Source: Neobacillus massiliamazoniensis
GTDB lineage: Bacteria > Bacillota > Bacilli > Bacillales > Cytobacillaceae
Direction of reading: 5' to 3'
Length of the DNA: 64,000 nucleotides
Assembly: GCF_001048695.1 (NCBI RefSeq)
Contig: NZ_CVRB01000002.1
Coordinates: 806,001-870,000, forward strand
Made by a program: the position numbers and the translations under genes. Shown here piece after piece: positions 17,974 to 26,366 of this stretch (positions within the stretch are counted from its first letter, which is position 1; every line of letters starts with the position of its first letter). Under the pieces are notes generated by a model that searched no databases, was not told the origin of the DNA, and saw nothing but the letters and a program-made list of their open reading frames with translations.

Positions 17974-18930
17974 TTGGATTGTAAACACAAAAAACTAACG
18001 ACCTATATATATACTTACGCCTGTTATGAGGAGGAATTTTCATTGTGTGCTTTAGAAATGCGCTCATTATTTGGGAGTGAGTCCCAAACTAGCATTTTGG
18101 AAAGCCATGTGAAAATTGATCCAAGTCGAAGTCCTTTTATTAAGGAAAGACTTGCTGTAATTTATGAGGGGGAAAGCCCTCAAGATCTTCTCAAACAAGT
18201 AGCAACCCTTCAAGTAGCTGGTGCAACGTTTAAAGTGATTTATGTAAAAAATGGTGGTCCTTCAAAAAATGTAGAGCAAGGATTTGAGAACCGACGTGCA
18301 ATTGAGAAGGAAATTGGATTACATATCAATGGTATGGCTGATATTCATCACCCAAAGCGATTGTTTGGCGTTATGAATGTAAACGGAAGATGGGTATTCG
18401 GTGATTATGTTAAAAGTGAGTCTGTTTGGTTTCGACATCAACAGAAGCCGCATAGTTACTCCACTGCGCTTAACACTCGTGTAGCAAGAGCAGTTGTGAA
18501 TATCGCCATTCCTAATCCAAGTGGTATAAAGGTAATTGACCCTTGCTGTGGAATTGGGACAGTACTAGTGGAAGCTTTATCAATGGGGATTGACATAGTG
18601 GGGAGCGACAGGAATCCTCTTATTCTTGGTGGAGCCAGAGAGAATATTGCCCATTTCGGGCTTTCTGGAGAAGTGAAATTAAAAGATATCCGTGACATCA
18701 CAAATCAATATGATGTAGCGATTATCGATTTACCCTACAATTTGTGTTCTGTCATAACACCTGAAGAGCAGACCGAAATGATCCAAAGTGCGCGCAGGTT
18801 TGCTAAAAAAGTCGTAGTGATAACCGTTGAACCAATCGATGAAATCCTCATAAACGAAGGATTTGTAATTATTGACCGAGCTATCGTTAAGAAAGGGTCA
18901 TTTACTCGTGAAGTGATTGTATGTAAGTAA
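17974..18930 (+). CDS. TRM11-like SAM-dependent RNA methyltransferase
   Basis: 318-aa protein with a Rossmann methyltransferase domain in its C-terminal half. The SAM-binding motif DPCCGIGTVLVEAL is at about residues 189-202, GSDRNP (motif II) follows, and the catalytic DLPYNL is at about 255-260, the N2-guanine form of (D/N)PPY. The N-terminal half resembles the RNA-binding region of TRM11/THUMP-type tRNA guanine methyltransferases. The start is TTG with AGGATGAG upstream. The substrate RNA is not determined. The gene's stop is immediately followed by a partial rlmH-end repeat. Confidence 0.82.
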   Translation: MDCKHKKLTTYIYTYACYEEEFSLCALEMRSLFGSESQTSILESHVKIDPSRSPFIKERLAVIYEGESPQDLLKQVATLQVAGATFKVIYVKNGGPSKNVEQGFENRRAIEKEIGLHINGMADIHHPKRLFGVMNVNGRWVFGDYVKSESVWFRHQQKPHSYSTALNTRVARAVVNIAIPNPSGIKVIDPCCGIGTVLVEALSMGIDIVGSDRNPLILGGARENIAHFGLSGEVKLKDIRDITNQYDVAIIDLPYNLCSVITPEEQTEMIQSARRFAKKVVVITVEPIDEILINEGFVIIDRAIVKKGSFTREVIVCK

Positions 18931-18945
18931 ACACAAGTAAATGAG
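18931..18945 (+). repeat. Partial rlmH-end repeat
   Basis: ACACAAGTAAATGAGG immediately after the methyltransferase stop matches the 3' part and right flank of the copies at 12876 and 16521. The 5' half is absent. Confidence 0.5.
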
Positions 18946-19018
18946 GTTATTAATGGTATAGATAGAAGTGATAACAACAGTCGGTCCTGCAAAATAACCC
19001 AGGCCTAAATATTGAATA

Positions 19019-19203
19019 GGCTGTGTTAAAGGTCATTGTTGATTTTTGAAACTATGTTGATTGGAGCGGAAGGCGCGAGACTCCTGCGGGAGTACGGGGC
19101 AGGTGAGACCCCACAGGCGCTTAAGCGCCGAGGAGGCTCACCGGAACGCCCGCGGAAAGCGAAGCGCCTGGAGCGCAAATCAACAGACAAGTTTAACAAA
19201 GCC
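19019..19203 (+). mobile_element. MITE-like element, short form, copy D
   Basis: 185 bp with ends GGCTGTGTTAAA / TTTAACAAAGCC and the flanking 8-bp direct repeat ATTGAATA. It lacks the ~60-bp internal block (ATGCTATCGCATTTCC region) present in copies A-C. Confidence 0.92.
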
Positions 19204-19210
19204 ATTGAAT

Positions 19211-19252
19211 AAAAAATACAGATGGAGTAATAGTTTTACGTTGACTCCATCT
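19211..19252 (-). terminator. Terminator for the RluF-like gene
   Basis: Read on the minus strand: AGATGGAGT / ACTCCATCT stem followed by GTATTTTTTATT, just after the pseudouridine synthase stop. Confidence 0.75.
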
Positions 19253-19260
19253 TTATTTCT

Positions 19261-19968
19261 TTACCATTCCTTAGGCTCATAGTTTAAATCATGAAATAAT
19301 TGCTTACGCTCTTTCTTTGATAAGTCTCTCCATTGCCCAACGGGAAGATTACCTAAATGAATATTCATAATTCGAGTTCGCTGCAGCCTATGGACTTCGT
19401 AACCAAGTGCTTCGCACATGCGACGAATTTGGCGGTTTAATCCTTGGGTTAAAATGATTTGAAACTCATAATTAGAAATCTGTACGACTTCACAAGGCAG
19501 CGTTTTAGTACCTAGAATTTTTACTCCTCCTGCCATTTGCTTTAAAAACTCAGGAGTGATTCGCTTATCTACTGTAACAATATATTCTTTTTCATGCTTA
19601 TTTTCGGCACGCAAAATTTCATTTACTATATCTCCATCGTTTGTAAGGAGTATTAATCCATCTGAGTCTTTATCAAGCCGCCCTATATTAAAGATTCTTA
19701 AGGGATGGTTGACTAAATCAATGATATTTCCTTTAACGTGTTTTTCTGTTGTGCTAGTAATCCCTACAGGCTTATTTAAGGCGATATAGACATAATTACT
19801 TGCAACTCTTATCGGGTTTCCGCTAACACGTACATCATCCCCGGGCTCGACTTGGCTGCCTATTTTTGCAATCTTTCCATTAATAGTGACTCTTCCTTCA
19901 CTAATTAATTTATCTGCTCCACGCCTAGATGTTTTTCCAGACTCGCTTATATATTTATTAATACGCAT
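19261..19968 (-). CDS. rluF: 23S rRNA pseudouridine synthase, RluF/RluB type
   Basis: RsuA/RluB/E/F-family enzyme of 235 aa that isomerises uridine in rRNA. It has an N-terminal S4 RNA-binding domain (about 2-47, [19 protein letters not shown]), then the catalytic domain with the family signature [17 protein letters not shown] (about 96-112, catalytic Asp in RLDKD) and the later motif [16 protein letters not shown]. The RluF assignment (U2604 in E. coli) rests on overall resemblance, and a related paralogue is possible. It is the only gene on the minus strand in this part and sits between a MITE and the rlmH-end repeat at 20064. Confidence 0.85.
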   Translation of the reverse strand: MRINKYISESGKTSRRGADKLISEGRVTINGKIAKIGSQVEPGDDVRVSGNPIRVASNYVYIALNKPVGITSTTEKHVKGNIIDLVNHPLRIFNIGRLDKDSDGLILLTNDGDIVNEILRAENKHEKEYIVTVDKRITPEFLKQMAGGVKILGTKTLPCEVVQISNYEFQIILTQGLNRQIRRMCEALGYEVHRLQRTRIMNIHLGNLPVGQWRDLSKKERKQLFHDLNYEPKEW

Positions 19969-20063
19969 GTTATATACACCCTTAAAAAGATATTGTTATT
20001 TTAGAATACCCGATTTCCATGTTATTTTCAAAGACGAATCAAAACCTCTTTTTTATTCATCAC

Positions 20064-20084
20064 GATGAACCTTATCATAAATAG
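20064..20084 (+). repeat. rlmH-end repeat 7
   Basis: Matches 16 of 21 bases of the rlmH end, followed by GGGCGGTTTTTTT like the copy at 17457. Confidence 0.7.
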
Positions 20085-20203
20085 GGGCGGTTTTTTTGGA
20101 ACTTCCAATTCCATATATCCAATTACACATTCAACTATACAAGACTACTCACTTCAGCATAAGATGGCATATCCAGCTTTATCAAAAAGGAGGGGGAAAA
20201 TAT

Positions 20204-21637
20204 TTGAAAGTTATTCTCCTATCTGGTGGTTCCGGTCTCAGATTATGGCCTTTATCGAATACCACTAGATCTAAGCAATATCTAAATCTCCTTAAAAGTC
20301 CTATTCAAGGATACGAATCAATGATTCAGCGTGTTTGGCGGCAACTCAGTGAGGTTGATCTACAAAAACATACGTATCTTGCAGCAAACAAAGTTCAAAG
20401 TGAAAGTATACTTAACCAACTTGGAGAGGGCATTCGTCTAATTATTGAACCAGAACGAAGAGACACATTTCCTGCCGTTTCCCTGGCAGCGGCTTACCTT
20501 CATTCAGTTGAAAAGGTAGAGCAAAATGAGGTAATAACTGTTCTCCCAGTTGATCATCTTGTAGGAAATCATTTCTTTCATGTTTTAAAAGAACTTGAAA
20601 AAACAATTCAGCACTCCAATGCCGACATATTACTTTTAGGATTTCCCCCAACTGAGCCATCAGAAAAATATGGATATATTATTCCCGAAGAATTAGAAAA
20701 TTGTTCTTTCCAAAAAGTAAAGTTTTTTGTTGAAAAGCCCGACAAGAATACAGCTGAAAAACTAATTGAAAATAATGCCCTTTGGAATTGCGGAGTTTTT
20801 GTATTCAAGCTGAAATATTTATTAGACCTGTTGGAAACAAAGGGTTATTCAACTGAATTCGACAAATTGGCAAATCAATACGATCAATTACCAAATATAA
20901 GCTTTGATTTTGAAGTAGTAGAAAAATGCAACAATATAATCGTAAAACCATTTAAAGGACATTGGAAGGACCTCGGAACTTGGAATGATCTAACCCAAGT
21001 TATGGAAACAAATGTTAAAGGAAGCGGTATAATTAGCGGAGATTCAACAAATGTCTATCTCATAAATGAATTAAATATTCCAGTGGTTATGAACGGAGTA
21101 TCTAATGTGGTGTTAGCTGCAAGTCATGATGGAATCTTAATTTCACATATGGAAAAAAGTTCAGCAATTAAGCCCCTCGTTCAAAAGGTACAAGTTCGAA
21201 CAATGGTTGAAGAAAAGCGGTGGGGTACCTATCGTGTACTGGATATTGAGACCCTACCAAATGGAAACAAGGTTTTAACCAAGTCGATTTTAATAAATGC
21301 CGGAGAAAACATTAGCTATCAAGCACATGTAAAACGAAGTGAAGTATGGACAATTACCTCAGGTATGGGCCTTTTTGTATTAGATGATAGAATGCGGAAG
21401 GTTACGGCTGGTGATGTACTTGTCATTCCTGTTGGTGCCAAGCATACGATAAAATCGTTAACGGAACTTCAATTGATAGAAGTTCAAATGGGGAGCGATT
21501 TGTTGGAAGAGGATATTATACGGATTTGCATGACATGGGAGGAAGTTGAAAGAATTTGTTTAAAGAATAATCAAAGAAATGGCGGGAATAACCATAATGA
21601 AGAGAATGAAAGTAGTGAACAGAAAAGAACATCATAA
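20204..21637 (+). CDS. manC: Mannose-1-phosphate guanylyltransferase (ManC-like, fused to cupin)
   Basis: Makes GDP-mannose from mannose-1-phosphate and GTP. The TTG at 20204 is chosen: AGGAGGGGG lies 7 nt upstream and the protein then starts directly with the nucleotidyltransferase signature LSGGSGLRLWPLS (about residues 5-17). The longer upstream frame has no family resemblance. The catalytic domain runs to about 350, with VEKPD and GVFVFK motifs. A C-terminal cupin region (about 365-460: EVWTITSGMGLFVLDD, IPVGAKHTI) resembles type II phosphomannose isomerase and may make the enzyme bifunctional. It heads a three-gene set with a glycosyltransferase and a CotS-like kinase, suggesting surface or spore-coat glycan synthesis. 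Confidence 0.9.
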   Translation: MKVILLSGGSGLRLWPLSNTTRSKQYLNLLKSPIQGYESMIQRVWRQLSEVDLQKHTYLAANKVQSESILNQLGEGIRLIIEPERRDTFPAVSLAAAYLHSVEKVEQNEVITVLPVDHLVGNHFFHVLKELEKTIQHSNADILLLGFPPTEPSEKYGYIIPEELENCSFQKVKFFVEKPDKNTAEKLIENNALWNCGVFVFKLKYLLDLLETKGYSTEFDKLANQYDQLPNISFDFEVVEKCNNIIVKPFKGHWKDLGTWNDLTQVMETNVKGSGIISGDSTNVYLINELNIPVVMNGVSNVVLAASHDGILISHMEKSSAIKPLVQKVQVRTMVEEKRWGTYRVLDIETLPNGNKVLTKSILINAGENISYQAHVKRSEVWTITSGMGLFVLDDRMRKVTAGDVLVIPVGAKHTIKSLTELQLIEVQMGSDLLEEDIIRICMTWEEVERICLKNNQRNGGNNHNEENESSEQKRTS

Positions 21638-21753
21638 TTGAATTTACAGCAGCCACTTTAATACACTTACACATGTAACTAAAATTGGCATATTATTATA
21701 AAAATTGATACAGGGAGAATAATAATGAATCTGTAAAAAAGGAGCAATATGCC

Positions 21754-22785
21754 ATGCTGCCAAAGAAAATTATTGTATGCAATACAATCCATCCTTTCAT
21801 GACAGGAGGAAGTGAGCTATTTACCAATAAACTTGTTGAGGAATTAAATAGAGCTGGACATAACGCAATCCTCGTTACTATGCCTTTCATCCTAAAGTTC
21901 AACAAAGAAAGCCTGGAGAAAACTTGTAAGCCATGGATTGACCTCAATCTTTCAAAGCTTGCAGATGTGGTAATTCCCCTTCGTTTCCCTACCTGGCTTG
22001 TCAATCATCCTAATAAAGTGGTATATCTCAACCATCAACTGAGAATAGCTTATGATTTATACGATAAGCCTTATGGGCCAAAACACAGTGAAATAGCCTT
22101 TGAGGCCTCTAAATATGTTGCCAAAATGGATCGTTCATTAGCAAATGCGAAGAAAATTTTTGCAGTATCAAAAAATGTGCAAAGCAGGTTAAAGCAATAC
22201 AGCGGAATAGAAAGTGAGCTTCTCTATCACTCTCTTCCAAATGAAGAATTACATTACCCAGGAACATATGGTGATTATATTCTCAGTGTAGGACGCCTTG
22301 TACCAATGAAGCGAGTAGATTTATTAATAAAAGCGATGGCTCTTACAAAAACACCTGTTCGCTGTATGATTGTTGGTGAGGGTGCGGATCGTCCTAGACT
22401 GGAAAAGCTGATTGAAGATTTGAATGTTAAAAACAAGGTTGAGTTAACGGGATGGGTTCTTCCTGAGAGATTAATTGATTTATATGCCCATTCTCTTTGT
22501 TCCTTTTATGCGCCGGTTGACGAAGATTACGGACTTGTGACATTGGAATCTTTTAAGTCTGCAAAGCCGGTTATTACTACTCAAGATGCAGGGGGAGTAT
22601 TAGAGTTTGTAAAGCATGATATAAATGGATGGGTTTTTCCGGAGGATGCAGAGATGTTTGCAAGGGCGATGGATACCCTTTATTTAAACCGTGAATTAGC
22701 ATGTACCATGGGAAAAGCAGGTCTAGAATCAGTTGAACATATTAATTGGAAAAATTGTATCAAAAGATTAGAAGAATATTTTTAA
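21754..22785 (+). CDS. Glycosyltransferase family 4 (CotSA-like)
   Basis: 343-aa GT-B fold glycosyltransferase. The N-terminal acceptor domain begins IIVCNTIHPFMTGGSELF. The C-terminal donor domain carries SVGRLVPMKRVDLLIKAM, VGEGADRPRLEKL and the EX7E-type region DEDYGLVTLESFKSAKPV (about residues 260-277). GGAG 9 nt upstream supports the start. Placed between manC and a CotS-like protein it may use GDP-mannose, and CotSA-CotS pairing is known in spore coats. The donor and acceptor are inference. Confidence 0.85.
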   Translation: MLPKKIIVCNTIHPFMTGGSELFTNKLVEELNRAGHNAILVTMPFILKFNKESLEKTCKPWIDLNLSKLADVVIPLRFPTWLVNHPNKVVYLNHQLRIAYDLYDKPYGPKHSEIAFEASKYVAKMDRSLANAKKIFAVSKNVQSRLKQYSGIESELLYHSLPNEELHYPGTYGDYILSVGRLVPMKRVDLLIKAMALTKTPVRCMIVGEGADRPRLEKLIEDLNVKNKVELTGWVLPERLIDLYAHSLCSFYAPVDEDYGLVTLESFKSAKPVITTQDAGGVLEFVKHDINGWVFPEDAEMFARAMDTLYLNRELACTMGKAGLESVEHINWKNCIKRLEEYF

Positions 22786-22808
22786 TTAGGATAAGGGGCC
22801 GCAAATAA

Positions 22809-23768
22809 ATGGATGACATCATCTTGGAAGTACTTGCGGAATACGGAATTGCTCCCAATAAAATAACATTAATCCGTGAAAGAGAGAACCGATGTGTATG
22901 GAAAATATCGGGGGACAAAACAAACTATGCCTTAAAATTAGTCAGGCCCAAAATAGCGCGAATTGTTGCAAATGTAGGGGTTTATCTTTTCAACAGAGGG
23001 GTTCCGGTAATTACAGTTTTACCAACATTGAAAAATGATTTTTTCGTGCAACATAAAGACGTCTCTTTTGTCCTTTTTCCATGGTTTGAGGGGGAAGCAA
23101 TCGATTACGATACACCTGGAACCATCAAAAAAATGAGTTCCCTGCTAGCCGACTTTCATGTAGCTTCAAGAGGCTATGAAGCAGCACGCAATCCAATAAA
23201 GAAAGAATATTTGAAGTATGCTATGGAAACTGAAAATATGAATAAAGTATATAAAGAATCAATCCATGATGATAGTCAAATGGTAAAAGTATTCTCAAGT
23301 CATTATGATTGGCTTCAGAAAAGATGCATTTGGGTAATAGAAAGACTTCCAGACATCTTGGCTGCTTCAGCAATATTTAACCCTGATTTATTATTAAGTC
23401 ATGGAGACTATGCGCGAATTAACATTCTAAGCGATAAGAATGGAGATTGGAAAATCATTGACCTTGATACTGTTAGAATTTACCCTCCTATGACAGATGT
23501 ATCAAAAATGATTACTTTAATAAATCACGACCTAGGCAATTGGGATTCAACAAGATATCAATTCATCTTGGAATGCTATAGAAAGATTCGCCCTTTATTT
23601 GAAGGGGAAGAGGAACTTCTTATGATCGATCAGTGCTTTCCCCACCAAGCAATTGATTTACTGATTAGTTATTATAATAAAAGCACAAGCAAAACCCTTG
23701 TAGAAGAATTAGAACGCTGTTTGGCTTCTGACCAAGAAAAATTGAAAGAGTTCCAGATTAATTTATAA
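22809..23768 (+). CDS. CotS/APH-family kinase-like protein
   Basis: 319-aa aminoglycoside-phosphotransferase/CotS fold protein. A small N lobe includes YALKLVRPK with the ATP-binding Lys. The catalytic loop HGDYARINIL (about 199-208) is followed by the metal-binding IIDLDTVR (about 217-224, Asp in place of the usual DFD). CotS-type proteins are spore-coat components, and the linkage to a CotSA-like glycosyltransferase supports that role rather than drug resistance. AAGGGG precedes the ATG. The gene ends 2 bp before an rlmH-end repeat. Confidence 0.8.
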   Translation: MDDIILEVLAEYGIAPNKITLIRERENRCVWKISGDKTNYALKLVRPKIARIVANVGVYLFNRGVPVITVLPTLKNDFFVQHKDVSFVLFPWFEGEAIDYDTPGTIKKMSSLLADFHVASRGYEAARNPIKKEYLKYAMETENMNKVYKESIHDDSQMVKVFSSHYDWLQKRCIWVIERLPDILAASAIFNPDLLLSHGDYARINILSDKNGDWKIIDLDTVRIYPPMTDVSKMITLINHDLGNWDSTRYQFILECYRKIRPLFEGEEELLMIDQCFPHQAIDLLISYYNKSTSKTLVEELERCLASDQEKLKEFQINL

Positions 23769-23770
23769 AG

Positions 23771-23791
23771 AAGGCACCGTATCATAAATAG
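23771..23791 (+). repeat. rlmH-end repeat 8 (degenerate)
   Basis: Matches 14 of 21 bases of the rlmH end, best in the CACCGTATCATAAATAG part, and is followed by ATGCGGTTATTTTT like the other CGGTT-class copies. Confidence 0.65.
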
Positions 23792-23844
23792 ATGCGGTTA
23801 TTTTTAAATGGCTACGAAGATTCATATTCATATACATTAAAATT

Positions 23845-23887
23845 AAGGAGCATGCCTTTTATAGATTAACAGGCATGCTCCTTTTTT
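23845..23887. terminator. Bidirectional terminator between convergent genes
   Basis: AAGGAGCATGCCT / AGGCATGCTCCTT perfect stem with T6 on the plus strand. It lies between the CotS-like gene and the convergent permease. Confidence 0.85.
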
Positions 23888-23938
23888 ATGGAACGATTTT
23901 CTCATTTTAGAACAGACTCCAGTGCCAAAGAGTCTTAA

Positions 23939-25276
23939 TTAACCTGCTTCTTCAAAGTCTAAAACAGCAATATTGTTTTTACGAATTTTTGTTTGATAGA
24001 GTAGATATAGGATTCCGATCAGTGACCAGACTACTCCTCCAATCAGTGCATCGGCATGAAGGTTTGACCATAAAATACCTGTTAAAGCTGCCCCGATTAA
24101 CGGCATAATCAAATAGGAGAAAATGTCCCTTGCTGTTTTATATTTCTGTTGTTTGATTACGAAATGGGCAATGACTGATAAATTAACGAATGTAAATGCA
24201 ACCAACGCCCCAAAGTTGATCACCGAAGAAACTAACTCTAGGCTTGGGGAGATGGCTAACATGGAAATAGCACCTACAAGGACAACATTAAAGGCAGGTG
24301 TCCGAAATTTAGGATGGACATAGCCAAATAACTTTTTCGGAAGGACACCGTTTCGCCCCATCACATATAAAAGTCTCGCTACACTTGCATGGGAAGCAAG
24401 ACCCGAGGCCGCAGTTGCAGCAAAGGCACCAGCAACAAGGAAAATTTTGAAAAGAGAGCCGCCAACATACAATGCAATTTCAGGTAATGTATCGTCTGTA
24501 TTTTTGAAATTTGAAACATCTGGAAATAACGCTTGGGCGAAATAACCGGTGACAAAAAAGATCGCACCACCGATGAAGACCGTTAACATGATCGCTTTCG
24601 GCATGATTTTTGGATGGACTGCTTCCTCAGCGTACATTGTTACGGCATCAAAACCAATAAAGGAGAAACAAACGACTGTTGCACCGGTCAGAACAGCACT
24701 GAGATGAACATTTGCATGGAAAAGAGGTTCCGTTGTCAAAATCGTTCCTTGTCCCATTCCTTGAGAAAATTTAAAAAATGCGAGAACGACAAACACCACG
24801 ATCAAAATAAGGGAGAAAACAACCAAAATGGAATTCAAGCTTGAGGTTTTTCCCATGCTCCATACATTTAATCCAGTACAGATTGCTACCCAAATGAGAA
24901 CCCAAACCCATGCCGGGATACTTGGAAACATCGATACCATGTAGATTCGTATAATTAAAGCATTCACCATTGGAAGGAGGATATAATCCAGCAGTGCTGC
25001 CCAGCCGACTAAAAACCCCAAATAAGGATTCATTGTCTCCTTCGTATAGGTATAGGCCGATCCTGCACTTGGGAATACTTGTACCATTTTCCCATAACTA
25101 ATCGCGGTAAACAGCATGACTACTAAAGCTGTAATGTAGGCTAGCGGAACAACCCCATTTGTTCCTTTAGAAACAATGCCAAACGTATCAAATGCAATCG
25201 TAGGGGTCATATACCCCAAGCCAAGTCCAACGATTGCCCATAATCCAAGCGAACGCTTAAGTGTAACATTCTCCAC
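23939..25276 (-). CDS. APC-family amino acid/polyamine permease
   Basis: 445-aa, about 12-helix transporter. The N terminus has GLWAIVGLGLGYMTP (helix 1 with the APC Gly-rich unwound segment), and helix 6 contains FSFIGFDAVTMYAEEAVHPK, the APC consensus. The overall style resembles putrescine/amino acid importers (PuuP-like), but the substrate is not assignable. It is monocistronic. A relic of a paralogue's 3' end lies just upstream (25636-25740, same strand), so the gene may be the survivor of a tandem pair. Confidence 0.85.
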   Translation of the reverse strand: MENVTLKRSLGLWAIVGLGLGYMTPTIAFDTFGIVSKGTNGVVPLAYITALVVMLFTAISYGKMVQVFPSAGSAYTYTKETMNPYLGFLVGWAALLDYILLPMVNALIIRIYMVSMFPSIPAWVWVLIWVAICTGLNVWSMGKTSSLNSILVVFSLILIVVFVVLAFFKFSQGMGQGTILTTEPLFHANVHLSAVLTGATVVCFSFIGFDAVTMYAEEAVHPKIMPKAIMLTVFIGGAIFFVTGYFAQALFPDVSNFKNTDDTLPEIALYVGGSLFKIFLVAGAFAATAASGLASHASVARLLYVMGRNGVLPKKLFGYVHPKFRTPAFNVVLVGAISMLAISPSLELVSSVINFGALVAFTFVNLSVIAHFVIKQQKYKTARDIFSYLIMPLIGAALTGILWSNLHADALIGGVVWSLIGILYLLYQTKIRKNNIAVLDFEEAG

Positions 25277-25596
25277 CTTTATAACTCCCCCTTATGCGCA
25301 ACTACTATCTGTGAAGTACCTCCAAAATGTAAGTAGTTCCATTTATAATCATTATTCTTCAAAGATATAAATAAATTAAAAAGTCTTTTTGATTCAAACA
25401 TAAATAGATTCCTCCTTTATAAAAATAAAACATTATTATTTAAAATATTCGCAATTTTCGTGCCAAATAAAAAAAACGAGAAAAAACCCTAAAATTCGAC
25501 TGTCTTGCCCATTTCAAACTGCTTAAGGACGACAGTTTTTATGAACTTCTGCATAACATACTCTATTTTGCATAAATTTCCTTTTATCTCTTATAT

Positions 25597-25626
25597 AAAA
25601 AAGAGGAACAGCAAAACTGTCCCTCT
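25597..25626 (-). terminator. Terminator of the relic permease
   Basis: On the minus strand, GAGGGACAG / CTGTTCCTC followed by TTTTTT, 10 bases after the relic's stop codon. Confidence 0.75.
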
Positions 25627-25635
25627 CATTTCTTG

Positions 25636-25740
25636 TTATAGTGTTGTTGTACTTTCTGCATCATCAAAATCAAAATCAGCTATTTTTACTTTAAAGAATT
25701 TCGTTTGGAATAATAAGTAGATAAACCCGAAGATATGATG
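25636..25740 (-). pseudogene. 3' relic of a second APC permease
   Basis: Translated on the minus strand it reads IFGFIYLLFQTKFFKVKIAD, then DFDDAESTTTL and a stop. This aligns with the end of the intact permease (IGILYLLYQTKIRKNNIAV, DFEEAG). Only the last ~35 codons remain, still followed by a proper terminator. Confidence 0.7.
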
Positions 25741-25864
25741 GGATAACCTTACATAGAAGAGTTTTTTTAAAGCACATGAACCGTCCTGATGCCTCACCAA
25801 AAATAAAACAGGAATTCTTTGTTTTCGCTTGAATAATATATTAAATACGATTTGGGGGTATATT

Positions 25865-26278
25865 ATGAATGAAAATAAGTTAAAGCATCTTGAGTTTATT
25901 CAGGGAGTAATCAATCGAATGGGGCAAAATTCCTTTTTATTGAAGGGGTGGACAGTTACTCTTGTCGCTGGGCTATTTGTTTTTGCCAATACCAAAGATA
26001 CGGACTATAGATTCATTTCAATTGCATTCATACCCACTATTTTCTTTTGGCTTTTAGATGGTTATTTTCTTTGGCAGGAAAAGTTGTTCAGAAAACTTTA
26101 TGATCACGTTAGAACAAAAGGCGAGGATGAGTCTATCGATTTTTCAATGAATGTGAAACCTTTTGAGCACGAAGTAAGCTTATGGATATCTATTTGCTTT
26201 TCGAATACATTAAGATTATTTTATCTTCCAATCATTGCTATTATCATCATTACCATGGTGTTTGCTTGTATTTATTAA
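25865..26278 (+). CDS. Small multi-pass membrane protein beside TIR gene
   Basis: 137-aa protein, first of a three-gene set. A polar N terminus (MNENKLKHLEFIQGVINRMG) precedes hydrophobic segments at about 28-43, 51-72 and 107-135. After the second comes a charged segment (WQEKLFRKLYDHVRTKGED) probably inside the cell. ATG 25865 follows GGGGG at 25854; the TTG at 25829 lacks a site. The sequence is not a family I can name with certainty, but membrane proteins of this style occur beside TIR-like nucleotide-binding genes. In defence systems such a partner often acts as sensor or membrane effector; that role is inference. Confidence 0.75.
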   Translation: MNENKLKHLEFIQGVINRMGQNSFLLKGWTVTLVAGLFVFANTKDTDYRFISIAFIPTIFFWLLDGYFLWQEKLFRKLYDHVRTKGEDESIDFSMNVKPFEHEVSLWISICFSNTLRLFYLPIIAIIIITMVFACIY

Positions 26279-26307
26279 TTATGGTGGTAAATATAACAAA
26301 AAAGGGG

Positions 26308-26322
26308 AATAGATGGTATAAT
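26308..26322 (+). promoter_or_regulatory. Possible extended -10 promoter for the TIR gene
   Basis: TGGTATAAT (26314-26322) is an extended -10 element about 45 bp before the TIR gene start. No clear -35 is seen. It would allow the TIR gene its own transcript besides read-through from the membrane protein gene. Confidence 0.4.
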
Positions 26323-26366
26323 GAAAATATAAAATACATTGCTAAATTACACTTTTTGGAGGAGAA

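Larger units (their letters stand above)
25277..25864. other. Intergenic: permease promoter region and relic
   Basis: It holds the upstream region of the minus-strand permease, a minus-strand terminator, the relic permease 3' end, and the leader of the membrane protein at 25865 (TGGGGGT at 25853). No other gene is seen. Confidence 0.5.
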
